From positions 8,071,501 through 8,135,500 of the forward strand of contig JABWDB010000011.1 of assembly GCA_019614645.1 (NCBI GenBank): a stretch of DNA of 64,000 bases. Reading direction: 5' to 3'. Numbering within the stretch: position 1 is the stretch's first letter; each line of letters begins with the position of its first letter. This document shows, piece after piece, positions 33,470 through 44,422 of this stretch. The notes beneath the pieces were generated by a model that saw nothing but the letters and a program-made list of their open reading frames with translations, was not told the origin of the DNA and did not search any database. Source of the DNA: Stratiolaelaps scimitus (taxonomy: Eukaryota > Arthropoda > Arachnida > Mesostigmata > Laelapidae). A program made the position numbers and the translations under genes.

Positions 33470-33650
33470 AGAGGAGCTGTCCCCGGTGGCGCAGATCAAC
33501 CTGTGATAGTGTCCTTGGAAGAAATTGCCAGTGAGGGGAGCCTGGCCGCCTAGGGTTTCGAAGGAAAGAGGAGAAAAGAGGTGAGTGCTTGGAGGCCGGC
33601 GTACTTCGGTAGTTTGGCCCGCTCCGCAGTAGTTTGGTTCGCTTCACTGA
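33470..33650 (-). mobile_element. RLE LINE 3' relic
   Basis: Short minus-strand remnant of the ORF2 C-terminus (SPLFSSF-, then GG-GSPHW-type blocks) with frameshifts, at the same place relative to the receptor as the relics at 8.85 and 49.55 kb. Confidence 0.65.
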
Positions 33651-33732
33651 GCGTCGATTCAAAGCCTCTAGAGCTGATCTTATCAACCGTATATATATAT
33701 AGGCAGTATGATAACTTATTTTAGATACGTGC

Positions 33733-33749
33733 GCGGGTTCGATCCCCGC
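33733..33749 (+). other. Orphan tRNA T-arm
   Basis: GCGGG-TTCGATC-CCCGC is a perfect T-stem and loop. The bases upstream do not form the rest of a tRNA and no matching acceptor strand is present, so it is a decayed tRNA or SINE piece. Confidence 0.4.
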
Positions 33750-33886
33750 CTTTGTACATTTTCACTTAAGGGGTCCATCTTATGAAGCAATGCCGAAAGA
33801 ACTACCGTGATGTTAAATGTTGGCTGATCGTCAGTCCGTAAAATGTACCAGATACGTCGAGATCGCATCCTGAACTATTTATTATT

Positions 33887-34100
33887 TTAAAATTCGGGAT
33901 CGAGATCGAACATTTTGCCACTTTTTAAGATAGCGGGTTTTACTCTGTCGAACGAGGGGACGCGTACGTACGGAAACTTTTCCCTGTTTACAGTATGCCA
34001 TAGGAAGCTGTTGGCGCCACCTTCATGTGGCAGAGGCGTAGTGTAGCATGCAACGATTAGTCTCTGTGTGTTTTTAATCGGGAAGGCTGACACCAAGACT
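33887..34100 (-). mobile_element. LINE D-like scrap
   Basis: A minus-strand frame includes FDRVKPAILKS, similar to the IDRVKPAFLKS block of LINE D (26.88 kb). The words MFDLDPEF are also found at 8,368-8,391. Too short to classify further. Confidence 0.35.
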
Positions 34101-34544
34101 ATTTCTAGCCCCCTCCAAAGACCTTACGCTCGAGGTCAGGGTGACGCCCAGGTACGCCCATTTTTGACGTGTTCGAGTGCTTCCCCGTTCGATTGAAGTA
34201 CCTCAGATGATGGTTCTGAGAAGGACCGCGGCATTAAAGCGAAAACTTACTCACTTCGCATGTATTGTAGCCCTTTGGGGAAATGATGTCGTTAGTGGTC
34301 ATAGTTCGCAGTTAGCGGTTTCTTTCCTGGATCGCCCAAGTTACGACAAAAACATAACGATAAGAACCGAATACGCTAGTATATCTAAACAGCTGGGGTC
34401 ACTCCTATTAAAATTTAGTATGAATAATTAACATTTACTGCGATGTTCCATATGATGTATCACGATCATTATTAAATTATACTTGGTGTGTCTCGGCCAT
34501 TTTGGTTCTTCAACTTGCACACAATTGTCTCTTACGTGTATACG

Positions 34545-35850
34545 ATTCTGTCATTACTTTGACTATGCTTTTATTGGGTGAGTGCTTTAAGCATTCATTT
34601 ACGTGACGTTTACTGACGATTGGCACAGGTTAATATTAATGACAACTAAACATTATTAAATGTACCTCCCAGGTATAGTGGTTACCATAGATATAACTAT
34701 GGGAGAATTTGAACACAACGTGGACAATTGCATTATTTATAATTGAATTTTTATTTATCTTTATTTATATTTACTTGCATTTATAAATAATTTTCATTTA
34801 TCTTTATTTATACTGACTTGCATATTTTCATTTCTATTTATTTAGGTAAGTAATAAAATCCACTTGACAGACGTGTGACCATTAAGAAATTTATCTTCGC
34901 TTCTGGAGGCGCTCCTTATCCCCCGATCGAGTCCGACCTTCGTTTAACACATGTAAGTGAATAAACCACAGAGAAGAAGATCGTGAGACACACTCAACCT
35001 TCCCTTGCACCGAAGACACGAGAGATGGATTTCCTCGATGAACTTGAGTCTTCTACACGGGCCAGAGGGCAATGGCCCATCGTAGTTGGAGGCAACTTCA
35101 ACACACATATCCCTGGCACCGGGGAAGCTCGTTTTAGTCACAATAGAGAAAGCATTACTTTATTAATATCTTGTAGACCTGCAATTAGTAAGCTCACAGG
35201 GAACCACCTTCTTGCGAGATGACCAAACGTCCATCTTGAATAAATATATTCATATAACCTGGGCAGCAATTGTACCCCTTGAACTTGTATTAATAATTGA
35301 GGGGAGTATCATATTTACCAGAATTTCAGACCCCTTTTAAAGGACGCCCCAGCACACCAGTTTCTAAGCGTACGTAGAATGGAGATTCCCTTGGCATTTT
35401 GTATATCCATTAAAAATCTTTCAAAAGAGAATTCAAGAGTCCTTATGACCCCTACATTTCAAATACGATTTGAACAAATTCTACAGCAAACTACTCTGTC
35501 GGGTTACATGACTTCAAGGCATCAATCCCCTCTCTGTCACAACAATATTGGAAGAAGCGGAACAATAAGCTTATTATCACCTCCACCCCAAGCACTCTCA
35601 GCCGAACCCCATACTATTGATAGTATAAATCAATCTAGTAAAAACGTAAAACATAATTCTACCTCTCCTATTTTCGTTAACGGTTCGCCCCTAGCCTTTC
35701 TCACATCAAACACTTATCGCTATAGAATTACTATGCAAAAGTCAGAAGGACCAATCCACAGCTCCCAGAATCTACGGCGCCACTGCACTCGTAACTTAGC
35801 CCGCCATGACTCTAATATTCGTATCCTCTGAAGAGAATATCGAACCCCAT
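34545..35850 (-). repeat. Block D, inverted copy with LINE C endonuclease piece
   Basis: Second inverted copy of the 20.1 kb block. At 34,983-35,222 the plus strand reads MDFLDELES.. and QWPIVVGGNFNTHIPGTGEA, an APE-endonuclease motif (usually VVGGDFN; here Asp is Asn). Confidence 0.75.
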
Positions 35851-35989
35851 CGCTCTCAAGAAGGCGTTGACTTCTCGCGAGGGACGGCATTATGCTCTAT
35901 GCTGCTGTTGTCGCGCGAACGTGTGCTTCTTGATCCAGGATAGCCATTCGTCCCTGATGAGCGCATGGTCGCCAACCTTGTAGCTATGA

Positions 35990-36019
35990 TTAGCTACTTA
36001 CGTTGTGAATTCGGCACAG

Positions 36020-36070
<51 letters not shown>

Positions 36071-36960
36071 TTCTTACATAAGATGTTCTGATTGGATAGC
36101 AGTCGGCAGTTGATGACCCCTTCCTTCTAACGGCGAGGTATGCACCATTTCTATTACCATTTATAACTTCGTTATTTAAGGCCTCTCTGAGTAAATCGAT
36201 GTTTGCATACCTTTTGCCGCCTATAGCCCTCTTTAATCGATGGAAGCAACCGTAGTCACACGGGCTTAAATCGGGATAATGGGGGGGGTGATGCCACCGC
36301 TCAATCTTGTTGGCCTTAAGCCAGGACGTAATCTCATTGCTACGATGTGCCCTAGCATTGTCATCGAGAAGCCACACTCGGTGCTTCCTATCGCCATGCC
36401 AATTATTCATGAGTCCCTTCAGGAACTCGACATATCGAACCGAGTACATTTTTTCTTTCGGGGCCAAAATCTCGCCATAGCGAATTCCGCTGAAATCCAA
36501 GTCATGTGCTACCATTACTTTAGGCTCGAATCAATTATATTTGGGACTGCTACCGCCATTGCCTGTTCACCTGATAATACTGTTTCACTTGATCTTTCTC
36601 CGGTTCCCTATACAGGCTGACCCATGTCTCATCCACTGCAACGGTATGCTCTAAGCGACTCTTTTGCTGTCTATATATTTTCCAATTGTCTCGCGAACAC
36701 TTCTCACGCATTTTCAGTTGGCCAGGACCGACTTAATGAGGGACCCACGTGGCATTTTTTTCGGCATCCTCATATTTTTTTTCATAATTCGACAACATGT
36801 TTTACGAGGTACGCCAATTTTAACCGACAGAGTCGCCAATGACCAAGCTCTAGTTTGCTCAAAAGCTTTTTCGATTACCTCGATCCGTTCGTCGAATTGA
36901 GATTCGGGAAGGAGTGGGCGCCCTCGACGTTTATTAATGTCCCAGCAGCCTTACCTAAAC
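35990..36960 (-). mobile_element. Mariner-family transposase relic
   Basis: Read on the minus strand from the right: an AT-hook-like GRPLLPES region, AFEQTRAWSLATLS (helix-turn-helix), VAVDETWVS in a shifted frame (first catalytic Asp), WLLDDNARAH (second Asp) and PPHYPDLSPCDYGCF (third Asp; DD34D type). The last 174 codons are open, but frameshifts and stops interrupt the first half, so the copy is dead. A TA tract lies at its left end. Terminal inverted repeats were not located. Confidence 0.85.
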
Positions 36961-37379
36961 TGCGGTTATAGGTCAACCTAATGTTTTTCACAGTACTAGT
37001 AATCTTCTTTACAATTGTCAACTACCATCGTCGTTAATCTACCATTGTGAAGCGTCTGCACTTACGCAATAATCATAATTAGGCAGTCAGCATTAACTAT
37101 AGCATTCAGGCTCGCATCTGCTTTAAGCTCTGCCCGCGCCAGTACAATTATTGTCGGTTCGTATACCTATAGTTTAGAATAATCGGTTGCTAGCTTCGTT
37201 ATATATATATATATATATGTATATACTATCTATCTACCGAGTATCCGGGCCACGGCACCATATGGAATTGTCGATGGGATGGAGGACAGGATGGATGAGG
37301 GTAGTCTATCTATACCATTTAAACTCGTCAATGTCTTGCAATGCCTCCAATGAATTCGGTGTCAGAGACGTATCATATG

Positions 37380-38110
37380 AAAGTTAATTCCTTGGCTCCT
37401 GTGATCAGCCAAAAGGAAAAGACCGCTGAAGAACATAAAACAGCACGCGATATAGACGAGCTGGTCGATCGTGAACATTGAGACTGGAAGCTCACCGGCG
37501 ATCTATCCAACCGTACAGGCGATGCAGTCAATGTGTGCGAGCCGTAAGATCGGCGTAAGCAATTCATTCAGGTCGAAGAGGTACAAACATTGTCATACTG
37601 TCTCAATCTGTCTCCTGCCGGAGCCGACAATTTCCTTGATATCAGTCTCCACCGACGACATGAGACGGCTGGCCAGAACCTTAACAGCCATGCCGAGCAG
37701 ATGAATCAAGCAAAAATTTGCTCCCGTGAACATGTCGCTCATCATTGACACGACGCTGAGGTAGGCGGCGTTTATGAAAACTGGGAGAGTGGGAGCCCTC
37801 TAAATTTGGTCTAAGGGTCGTCATCAAATTCGAGTTTTCAGAAGGCTGTTGTTTTAGATCAGCCACACATACAGCCGAGAAACTCGAAATAGGAAAAATA
37901 GTTTATGTACCAGGACGTGTCACGTAATCGCCCATTCAAAATACATAGAATAGGTTGTAAGGGCAGCGATCTCTTCTGCCTAGAAACGTTATTAATACGA
38001 GGACCTTATTCAAGCCGCCATTAGTGCCACTGCCCTGTTTAACGGGTACTCCAAGACAACATAGTATACTGCCTAGCAAATTTAACATCGCGGATTTGGG
38101 TGGCATGACG
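37380..38110 (-). pseudogene. Chemoreceptor pseudogene, divergent subfamily
   Basis: The minus strand starts MPPKSAMLNLLGSILCCLG near 38,115, almost as in the partial gene at 63,564, continues to GLNKVLVLITFLG, then frameshifts. Later pieces include LGMAVKVLASRLMSS and LPVSMFTIDQLVYI. A large piece of the first half is missing. The DNA upstream (38.2-38.4 kb) is also shared, inverted, with 63.2-63.5 kb. Confidence 0.8.
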
Positions 38111-38469
38111 CATCGATGGATCGCTCGGAGGACTGAATTCCATTGGAGAGCCAGACCTCCCTTATATAGGCACATCAAGTCAAGTATATGTGTGATGCTC
38201 ATTGTATCACTTAGTCCCGGCGGCAGATCAGACCTTCCTTGTCTCCCATCGCAATTATAGTGGTCACGTCAGTTGATGTGTTTCTCCGAAGTACTGCTTT
38301 TTCCTAACTAAAAAAACTTCATCGTCTACTGGCCGTCAACTAGACACCGTCAACTGGCCATTATTGACCCGGGCTGTGCCTTTTTGGAACAACGCGATCA
38401 ACGGCGCCGAGTTATTTCAGCAGTTTCTCAGCACGTAAATGCTAGCGAGTGATTGTAAGGAAGTACAGA

Positions 38470-39440
38470 CGTTCTCCATATGGCGTGTATGATGCCCAGG
38501 AGGCGTCAGTCAAGCCGCCACTTTTTGTTCGTTAAAACGTAAGAAAGTCAACTCAAAAATGTTTATTTAATAGAATCGATATTCTATCCTAGAAACCAGT
38601 CCGTGAACGAATCGTAGGTAGTATTTCGCGCGTACGGGACCCTCTCAGCGGAACTCCTCAGTCTACTCAAAAGAAGACGCAATGATACCACTAACGTATT
38701 TTGGTGATGACAATGTTTGCTGCAGGCTCGAAAGCTATTCCATTGTGCCATCGCGTACACCAAATTCGAGTCGCCAATTCGATTTTATTTCTGTTGAGTA
38801 GTTCCTTTATATGATAATATTGCGTATTGTAGTATGATAGAATTTGGGATGGCCTCAATTGCTCCGTTCAGGCCTCAATGTTTTTTTTTGTTTATTTTTG
38901 CACAGAATATATTCAGATGTACGTTCGTTCGATTTGATATGCTTGTTCTGACGCTGCGCCTGAAAGCAGCTTCCACTGCCCGTTGGCCTCCGAATCGCAT
39001 GGGCAGTAGATGCTCGCTAAAGTAATGGTCTTCTCTCTCTCTCTCTCTATAGATATATCATCGATTGATTCCATGTTGACAGTTTGTTGAATGTTGTATC
39101 TGTTTACCCACGTCGTCAATGACTCAACGATCTGTTACTTTGGAGCACCTTATACTGCATCTAATGTTTTTCTATTTCGGTTCGTAGGAACAAGCAACCG
39201 AATTTTTAATGCAAATATTTCCCTTATATATATATATATATATCCTTGATATTCCGTTAGGAATATATAGAGGAGGGTGTTCCCTGATGCATTTCATGTG
39301 TCAGCGGCTGGTACAATTCTGTCTGCTGCTTTTATAATACTATTCATAGCTTATTATTGACTGAATTGCAATTTCGCAATGCTTACTTTGTCGTCGTAAG
39401 CTAGAGTAATTTGAATGATATATTTTTGTTTTCTTAAATA
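38470..39440. other. No gene seen
   Basis: Short frames, a CT run (39,032-39,048) and a TA tract (39,225-39,243); otherwise nothing recognised. Confidence 0.45.
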
Positions 39441-39445
39441 CGAGT

Positions 39446-40302
39446 CTATAGTAGGATGAATCTATAGTAATCTACCGCATGTTTGACGTAATCGCCATCG
39501 AGTGGCGTTATTATAACGGTGTTAAAGGCACAGCGGATAACAAACTTAAGGAAATCTTCTACTAGTTGAGGGCTTAAGCTGTATCTGTGTTGGCGGTATT
39601 GAATGCGAAACGATTGGTTCGTCGCGACAAAGTGGTCCAAGGCCAAGTGCACGAATTCTACACCCTCCGCTGTTGTCGTGTTGGCTGGAACAAGTAAAGT
39701 GTACTCGTTGATCGCAAACAAAGCGTAACTTATGTTTGTGAGGGCGCATATGTATCTCGCCACGGTGTAGATACCTGAAGTAGAATGATAATAGGCAACA
39801 GCGTTAGCACATATGGTGTCACAAATAATAAAAGGGCCGCTTAATTTCCTCTCATCTCGGTATTACCGGGTAGCAATACTATAAATAGTATTGCCAATGT
39901 TATAAAGGTAAAGATTTATTGGTAGATTAAAGGAACTGCAATCTTAAGTTCTCCTATATGTTCCCACAAGTCGATCGTGGGACTCGAACTGGCGGCCGAT
40001 GCCTTCTTACAGCCAGAGACTTAGTCGCACAAGCCACCGCGCTTACATGATATATGGTATTCTTGAGAAGCCAGATATTTTAGTGGGTAGAAACCCCAAC
40101 TACGCACTGAAACAAGCTTGCTGGATCAAATAAAAGCATACTCGGGCGAACTACGTCAATGGGTAATCGATAAAAAGGAACACTGCCCACCCGGAATTAT
40201 ACAATAGTAAAGACATGATGTCGTAATGATCATTATCTGCAGGAATTGAGATTTGCATATGAATATATGCTTACCAACTCTTCCCCTATGTATCTTCAAC
40301 CG

Positions 40303-40339
<37 letters not shown>

Positions 40340-42102
40340 TTGATTTTTACAGGGACCTAGCCATCGAGGCTGTGGCCTGGCCGAAGGATGTGCCTCTGTA
40401 GAGACTAAGGGGGTGCCTCAGGTTTCAACATCCGAAGGTCTTCGGACGACTGTAGCCGTCAGAGACTAAGCATGCCACCACAGGATTATTTACGACAAAT
40501 AAATTTAATAATCATTTTCTCAATATACATTTTAACTGAATAGTCACTCCTACTCTAAAAGTTTTACAACTTTTTAGCATAGGAGTGACTCGGGAGAATT
40601 GACTGGTATGATTTTTCTCCCATTCCAATGGTGGTTCTCACCGGTGACTTGTTCCTCTGCATGATGTTTGAAAACTCGTGGGTGTGTTTCAACGACAGCC
40701 GAAAATATGTGATTGAATATAGAACCAGTAAACCTGCAGAAGACCAAGGCGATTAAGTTCCGCTAGTGAGGACCGCTCATCGCGTACGACTTGCACCACT
40801 AGGCGCAAGGGCAATCATCGATGTCAATTCCTTTACTTACTTAAGGATGACACTCGCAAAAGTACCTGCCACGGGTGTCGGTTGTCGGTTGACGGTTGTC
40901 GGGAGACGGTTGTCGCTTACACTGTGTAAAGGACTAGGACCAGATATCATGAAGCCGGTCCACTTCTCAGCAGTAGATTCACTTAATTACTTAGCAAATG
41001 AAGCTCAGTTATTTTTTACTATGAGGAACCAACTGATTTGAAAGATCAAGATAGTTGATTTGAGTATTTGATAAGGAAAATAAAAAACAAAATTGAATTC
41101 ATCAAGATTGGTTGATTTTTAGGAGCTGAAGTAGAATTACTTGTAATTTTCCAAAATCCAACCTCTTAGGTAAGGACATATAAAACCGTTGTCCATCTAA
41201 ACACATCCGTTGAACCATTTAAAGCTGCACGAATAGCCTCGACTATGACATCGAAGCAAATATTTAATATCTTTGAAAAATGTATGTCGCCACTATTTGT
41301 CATGTTTAAAATATTCACCTCGTCTTAGGTTTTCATTAGCTTTTCAAGAAACGGTCTTGGCCTAACACAAATGCTTTCAGGCCGCCAGTAATAATGAAAC
41401 ATTCCTACGCAACTCGAATTCAAGTCTAAATAATCTGAACTCCACGATTTCAAATTGTTTCTTACTTCACAATATGATTATTACAATTATTATCATTGGT
41501 CTTAGCTTGTGTTCAACTGACTTGAAATCACAATCGGACTCTTCTTTACATGAACGTGATGGAACTGCCTCGATCGGATCAGAGGTTCTCACAATCACGT
41601 AGTCGCCTTTCAGGTGATGTCTGTCGTTTCACGTTTGTGGAAACTTCAGCACTTACCCAGTGATCAATGTTTCAGCGAGTTAGTGTGGGTTTTGCCCAGC
41701 ATATTGTGAATCCCGTATCAAATTGTTAAATAGTTGTGAATATTGTACTGGCATATGACAGAGATTGGACACTCCAATGGTATCAGTAGATTGGATGATA
41801 TTGGATAGATGCGAACACTCACCATACGCAGGGAATGAATACTTGGTCGCATAATAGACGATCACTTTCGAACCACATCTGCGGAACAACTCCGTGGCAT
41901 ACTTGCGAGCCTTGACCAACTCGACAGGATTCAACTCGCGCAACGGTTTGCATGGATTAAACTTTGTCCGGTAATACTTTGATTTCCAATTGATTGGTTT
42001 GGGCATTTTGGAAGTTTTTTTTTCACCGTCAGAGAAACAGATCAGAGTCGTTTGAACGACAAAAAGTTGTAAAGTTATCAAACTCCATTGTTGGGACCGC
42101 AT
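39446..42102 (-). CDS. Secreted protein, two predicted exons
   Basis: Predicted CDS complement(join(39446..39774, 41823..42102)), 202 residues. Exon 1 begins at ATG 42,102 with a signal peptide (hydrophobic residues ~7-22), followed by a Lys-rich stretch. The strong donor ATG|GTGAGT is at 41,822. Exon 2 follows a pyrimidine-rich acceptor (CATTCTACTTCAG). The phase fits, and the frame is open to a stop at 39,446. The mature part has four cysteines and three N-glycosylation sequons (NIS, NTT, NQS). The intron is about 2 kb and holds a SINE and microsatellites. If unspliced, exon 1 runs to a stop at 41,680 (140 residues). No family is recognised; length and cysteine count would suit several secreted families, lipocalins included. 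A TATA box lies upstream. Confidence 0.4.
39906..40050 (-). mobile_element. tRNA-derived SINE
   Basis: Same family as 19.98 kb: a head with GTGGCTTGTGCGACTAAGTC, a B-box (AGTTCGAGTCCC) and a tail GATTGCAGTTCCTTTAAT. It lies in the predicted intron of the secreted-protein gene. Confidence 0.75.
40060..41670. other. Presumed intron; no separate gene seen
   Basis: Contains a TA tract (40,303-40,336), a short inverted pair (TACTCTAAAAGTTTTACAAC.. and its complement region near 40,560) and a tandem GGTTGTCGG-type repeat (40,878-40,915). No credible exon on the plus strand. Confidence 0.4.
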
Positions 42103-42158
42103 GATGGCGAACGGGTCTCTACCCTGTGAAGCACTGGTCAGTTTCTACTGGTGCGGTC

Positions 42159-42169
42159 CTTTATAAACC
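42159..42169 (-). promoter_or_regulatory. TATA box of the secreted-protein gene
   Basis: GGTTTATAAAG on the minus strand lies about 60 bases before ATG 42,102, with an initiator-like CTGACCA about 30 bases downstream of the box. This spacing suits a real core promoter. Confidence 0.5.
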
Positions 42170-42179
42170 ATAGACGTTT

Positions 42180-43020
42180 ACCCAGAGCCTTTTTCCATCT
42201 CACGCCCCGCGTGTCCACCTGTGAACGTACACACACAAAGCACTCATCGACCACCAATGGACTCCAGGGACACTTCACACACACAGAGAATTCGAGAAGA
42301 GATATCCAACAAAGAAAAGACGCACTTTAGAAAATATGACTGGAGTTATGATTGCGCAGCTGAGTTGTGCACCGGATATGGTCATTTGATTCTATTCAAC
42401 GGTATTTCACAGGTAACGAATGCAGGTGAGTGTGGATTAACTTACAGCTGGATAACTCGCGAGCGTAGTATTCATGGCGTTAGTTCCCCACAAAGGACTT
42501 GTGCAAATTGACACCTTACTCGGAGACAGGCACGGCTCATTCATCTGCTTGAGTCATGTAATAATCAAAGTCTATCTATCTATTCATCCACCACCGTTCA
42601 CCACGATTTCAATCGAGCTGTTATAACGATCCTTCTCATGAGACAACATACAACATTCGTTACTTCATAGAATCACTCGCAGTGAATCGCATTTATCATT
42701 AAGACCCTTGCGTAGACACCCCGGGAGATGTGTTTCACGTTTCTTGGACATCTCAAAACTAAATGTGGAGATTGTATATATATATATATATATATATTCT
42801 CCACGTTTGAAGTATTAATAAACATTAGAGTCGGTTCAGCTTCCACGGCGATCACACGTGTTATTTTCGCAAGCATTAGATAACCGAATCGACTACTGTT
42901 CGTATAATGCAATTGCACAACGAATATTTTGCGGCATGGTGTCGCTATTGAGTTTAAACGGAAGGACGAATATACTTTTTTAAACATATTTATTCAAACA
43001 TACAATGATTAGGAATTATT
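42180..43020. other. No gene recognised
   Basis: One plus-strand frame of 96 codons (42,221-42,511) begins on a non-ATG codon and has no domain. A TA tract is at 42,776-42,797. Confidence 0.4.
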
Positions 43021-43022
43021 TC

Positions 43023-43557
43023 TAGGGTTTATTGGGGGGGGGGATAGCTATATACTTTTTTTTGTGTTGAAAATGAATGGAATATAGTTCATTCAAACGT
43101 ACAGTAGTTAGCAAGTACTATTTCTAGGGATTATGGGGGGGTGGGGGTGTGGTCGACAAGGTCCCGAGGAAGGCGATGGCATTGCTTCTCTGCACAGCGA
43201 ACGACAGGCGCTGCAGAAGGAAAGAGTCTGCGCGCTTGTCCCCGGTAGCGCGGATCAACCTACGGTAGACCCCTTCGAGGAAGTTCGCAGTGAGAGGGCC
43301 GTGCCCGCCCAATGTCTCAAAGGCAAGGGGGGAAAAGAGGTTGGTCGCTTGCAGTGCGGCGTACTTTCTTAGCTTGGCCCGCTCCGCACGCGCTACCGCG
43401 TAGCCGGGGATGGTTGCACAGTGGTTGACATAAGAAGGTGCTAGAGTGTCAACCACAGTCCCGTCCCAAACAAGGTGCTGGCCTCGATGGAAGGGGATAA
43501 GGGTGAGGCCGTCTGGGCGGCGCCCGTCAGAGGTGTCGAGGCCCTGTGGCTCCTATA
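43023..43557 (-). mobile_element. RLE LINE, 5'-truncated copy
   Basis: The minus strand encodes the end of ORF2, from the PDG..-WDGTVVDT nuclease motif through AKLRKYAALQATNLFSP to FLGTLS, nearly the same as the full element at 54.3 kb. The poly-C stretch and the 3' UTR (ATAATCCCTAGAAAT, GTTTGAATAAA-like) follow. A second, shorter copy of the 3' UTR is attached (43,023-43,070). Confidence 0.85.
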
Positions 43558-43788
43558 TACTTTTTTTGTTCCCAGCTGTATAATTACACGTATTATACAG
43601 GTTGCGATGATTACAGCAGGAGCGATAGTGCGACATATCTGGGTGTATCATGATGAGGTCACACTATGACATATTTGCAATATTATAGTATTCATACAAA
43701 AACAATGGCCCGGAGGCAACAAAGCAGAAGAACTCAACATTAAATCGTATTGACCCATTTGACACGAAGAACGCGAACTGCAGGATCC

Positions 43789-43831
<43 letters not shown>

Positions 43832-43834
<3 letters not shown>

Positions 43835-43987
43835 ACATGCGATCGTTGACACGACGTATGTCAATCCACTTCTTGTGCTTGGCATGGCCATCCGGGTTGT
43901 TCTGATCATTCGCCTACTGTTATCTAACTGGAGCGATATTTCCGAACTCATCGATAATGATAGCGATAGAAGTCTCGCCTTCTAACG
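43832..43987 (+). pseudogene. Chemoreceptor scrap
   Basis: About 50 codons reading LGMAIRVVLIIRLLLS then DISELIDND match the central LGMALKILISRLLLS..AKIVDND block of the receptors. The rest of the gene is missing. Confidence 0.65.
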
Positions 43988-44422
43988 CGTCGCGGCCGTT
44001 TTGCTCCGGCAAAATTCGCCGAGTTTGTGGATGGCTGAAGTTCTCAACGGTGATTGCTAGCGCTGAGGTGGCTGAAGACAATTTAGTGCACCTTTGTGGC
44101 GGTATATTTGTGACAAAACTGAGTTTTTTGGAGGTGAAATCGACTTCGATCGCTCTAGAATACACCTTGTTTGCATCGACAAACCCACGTCGCCACTTGA
44201 AATTATAAGCAGCTGCGTGGGTCGCAGCCAACAGGCTACCCCAAAGTGAAGCTTCTTCACGCGATCACGTGCTTCGTAACTGTCGCTGGCAGTTCGAATT
44301 TCGTGCTACGCTGAGGGGCCTGTCACAGCTGTTTTTGACTGGAGCTGTTGTTTGTTGTGATAACTGCATACGTATCGAACGTAGTGGTGTTCGAAAAGCT
44401 TCGGCGGACTGTCAGCCCCGCA

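Noticed and set aside
43920..44231. Open frame of 103 codons on the minus strand left of LINE A
   Set aside because: No ATG in good context at the start and no domain; it overlaps the receptor scrap and probably the LINE A leader.
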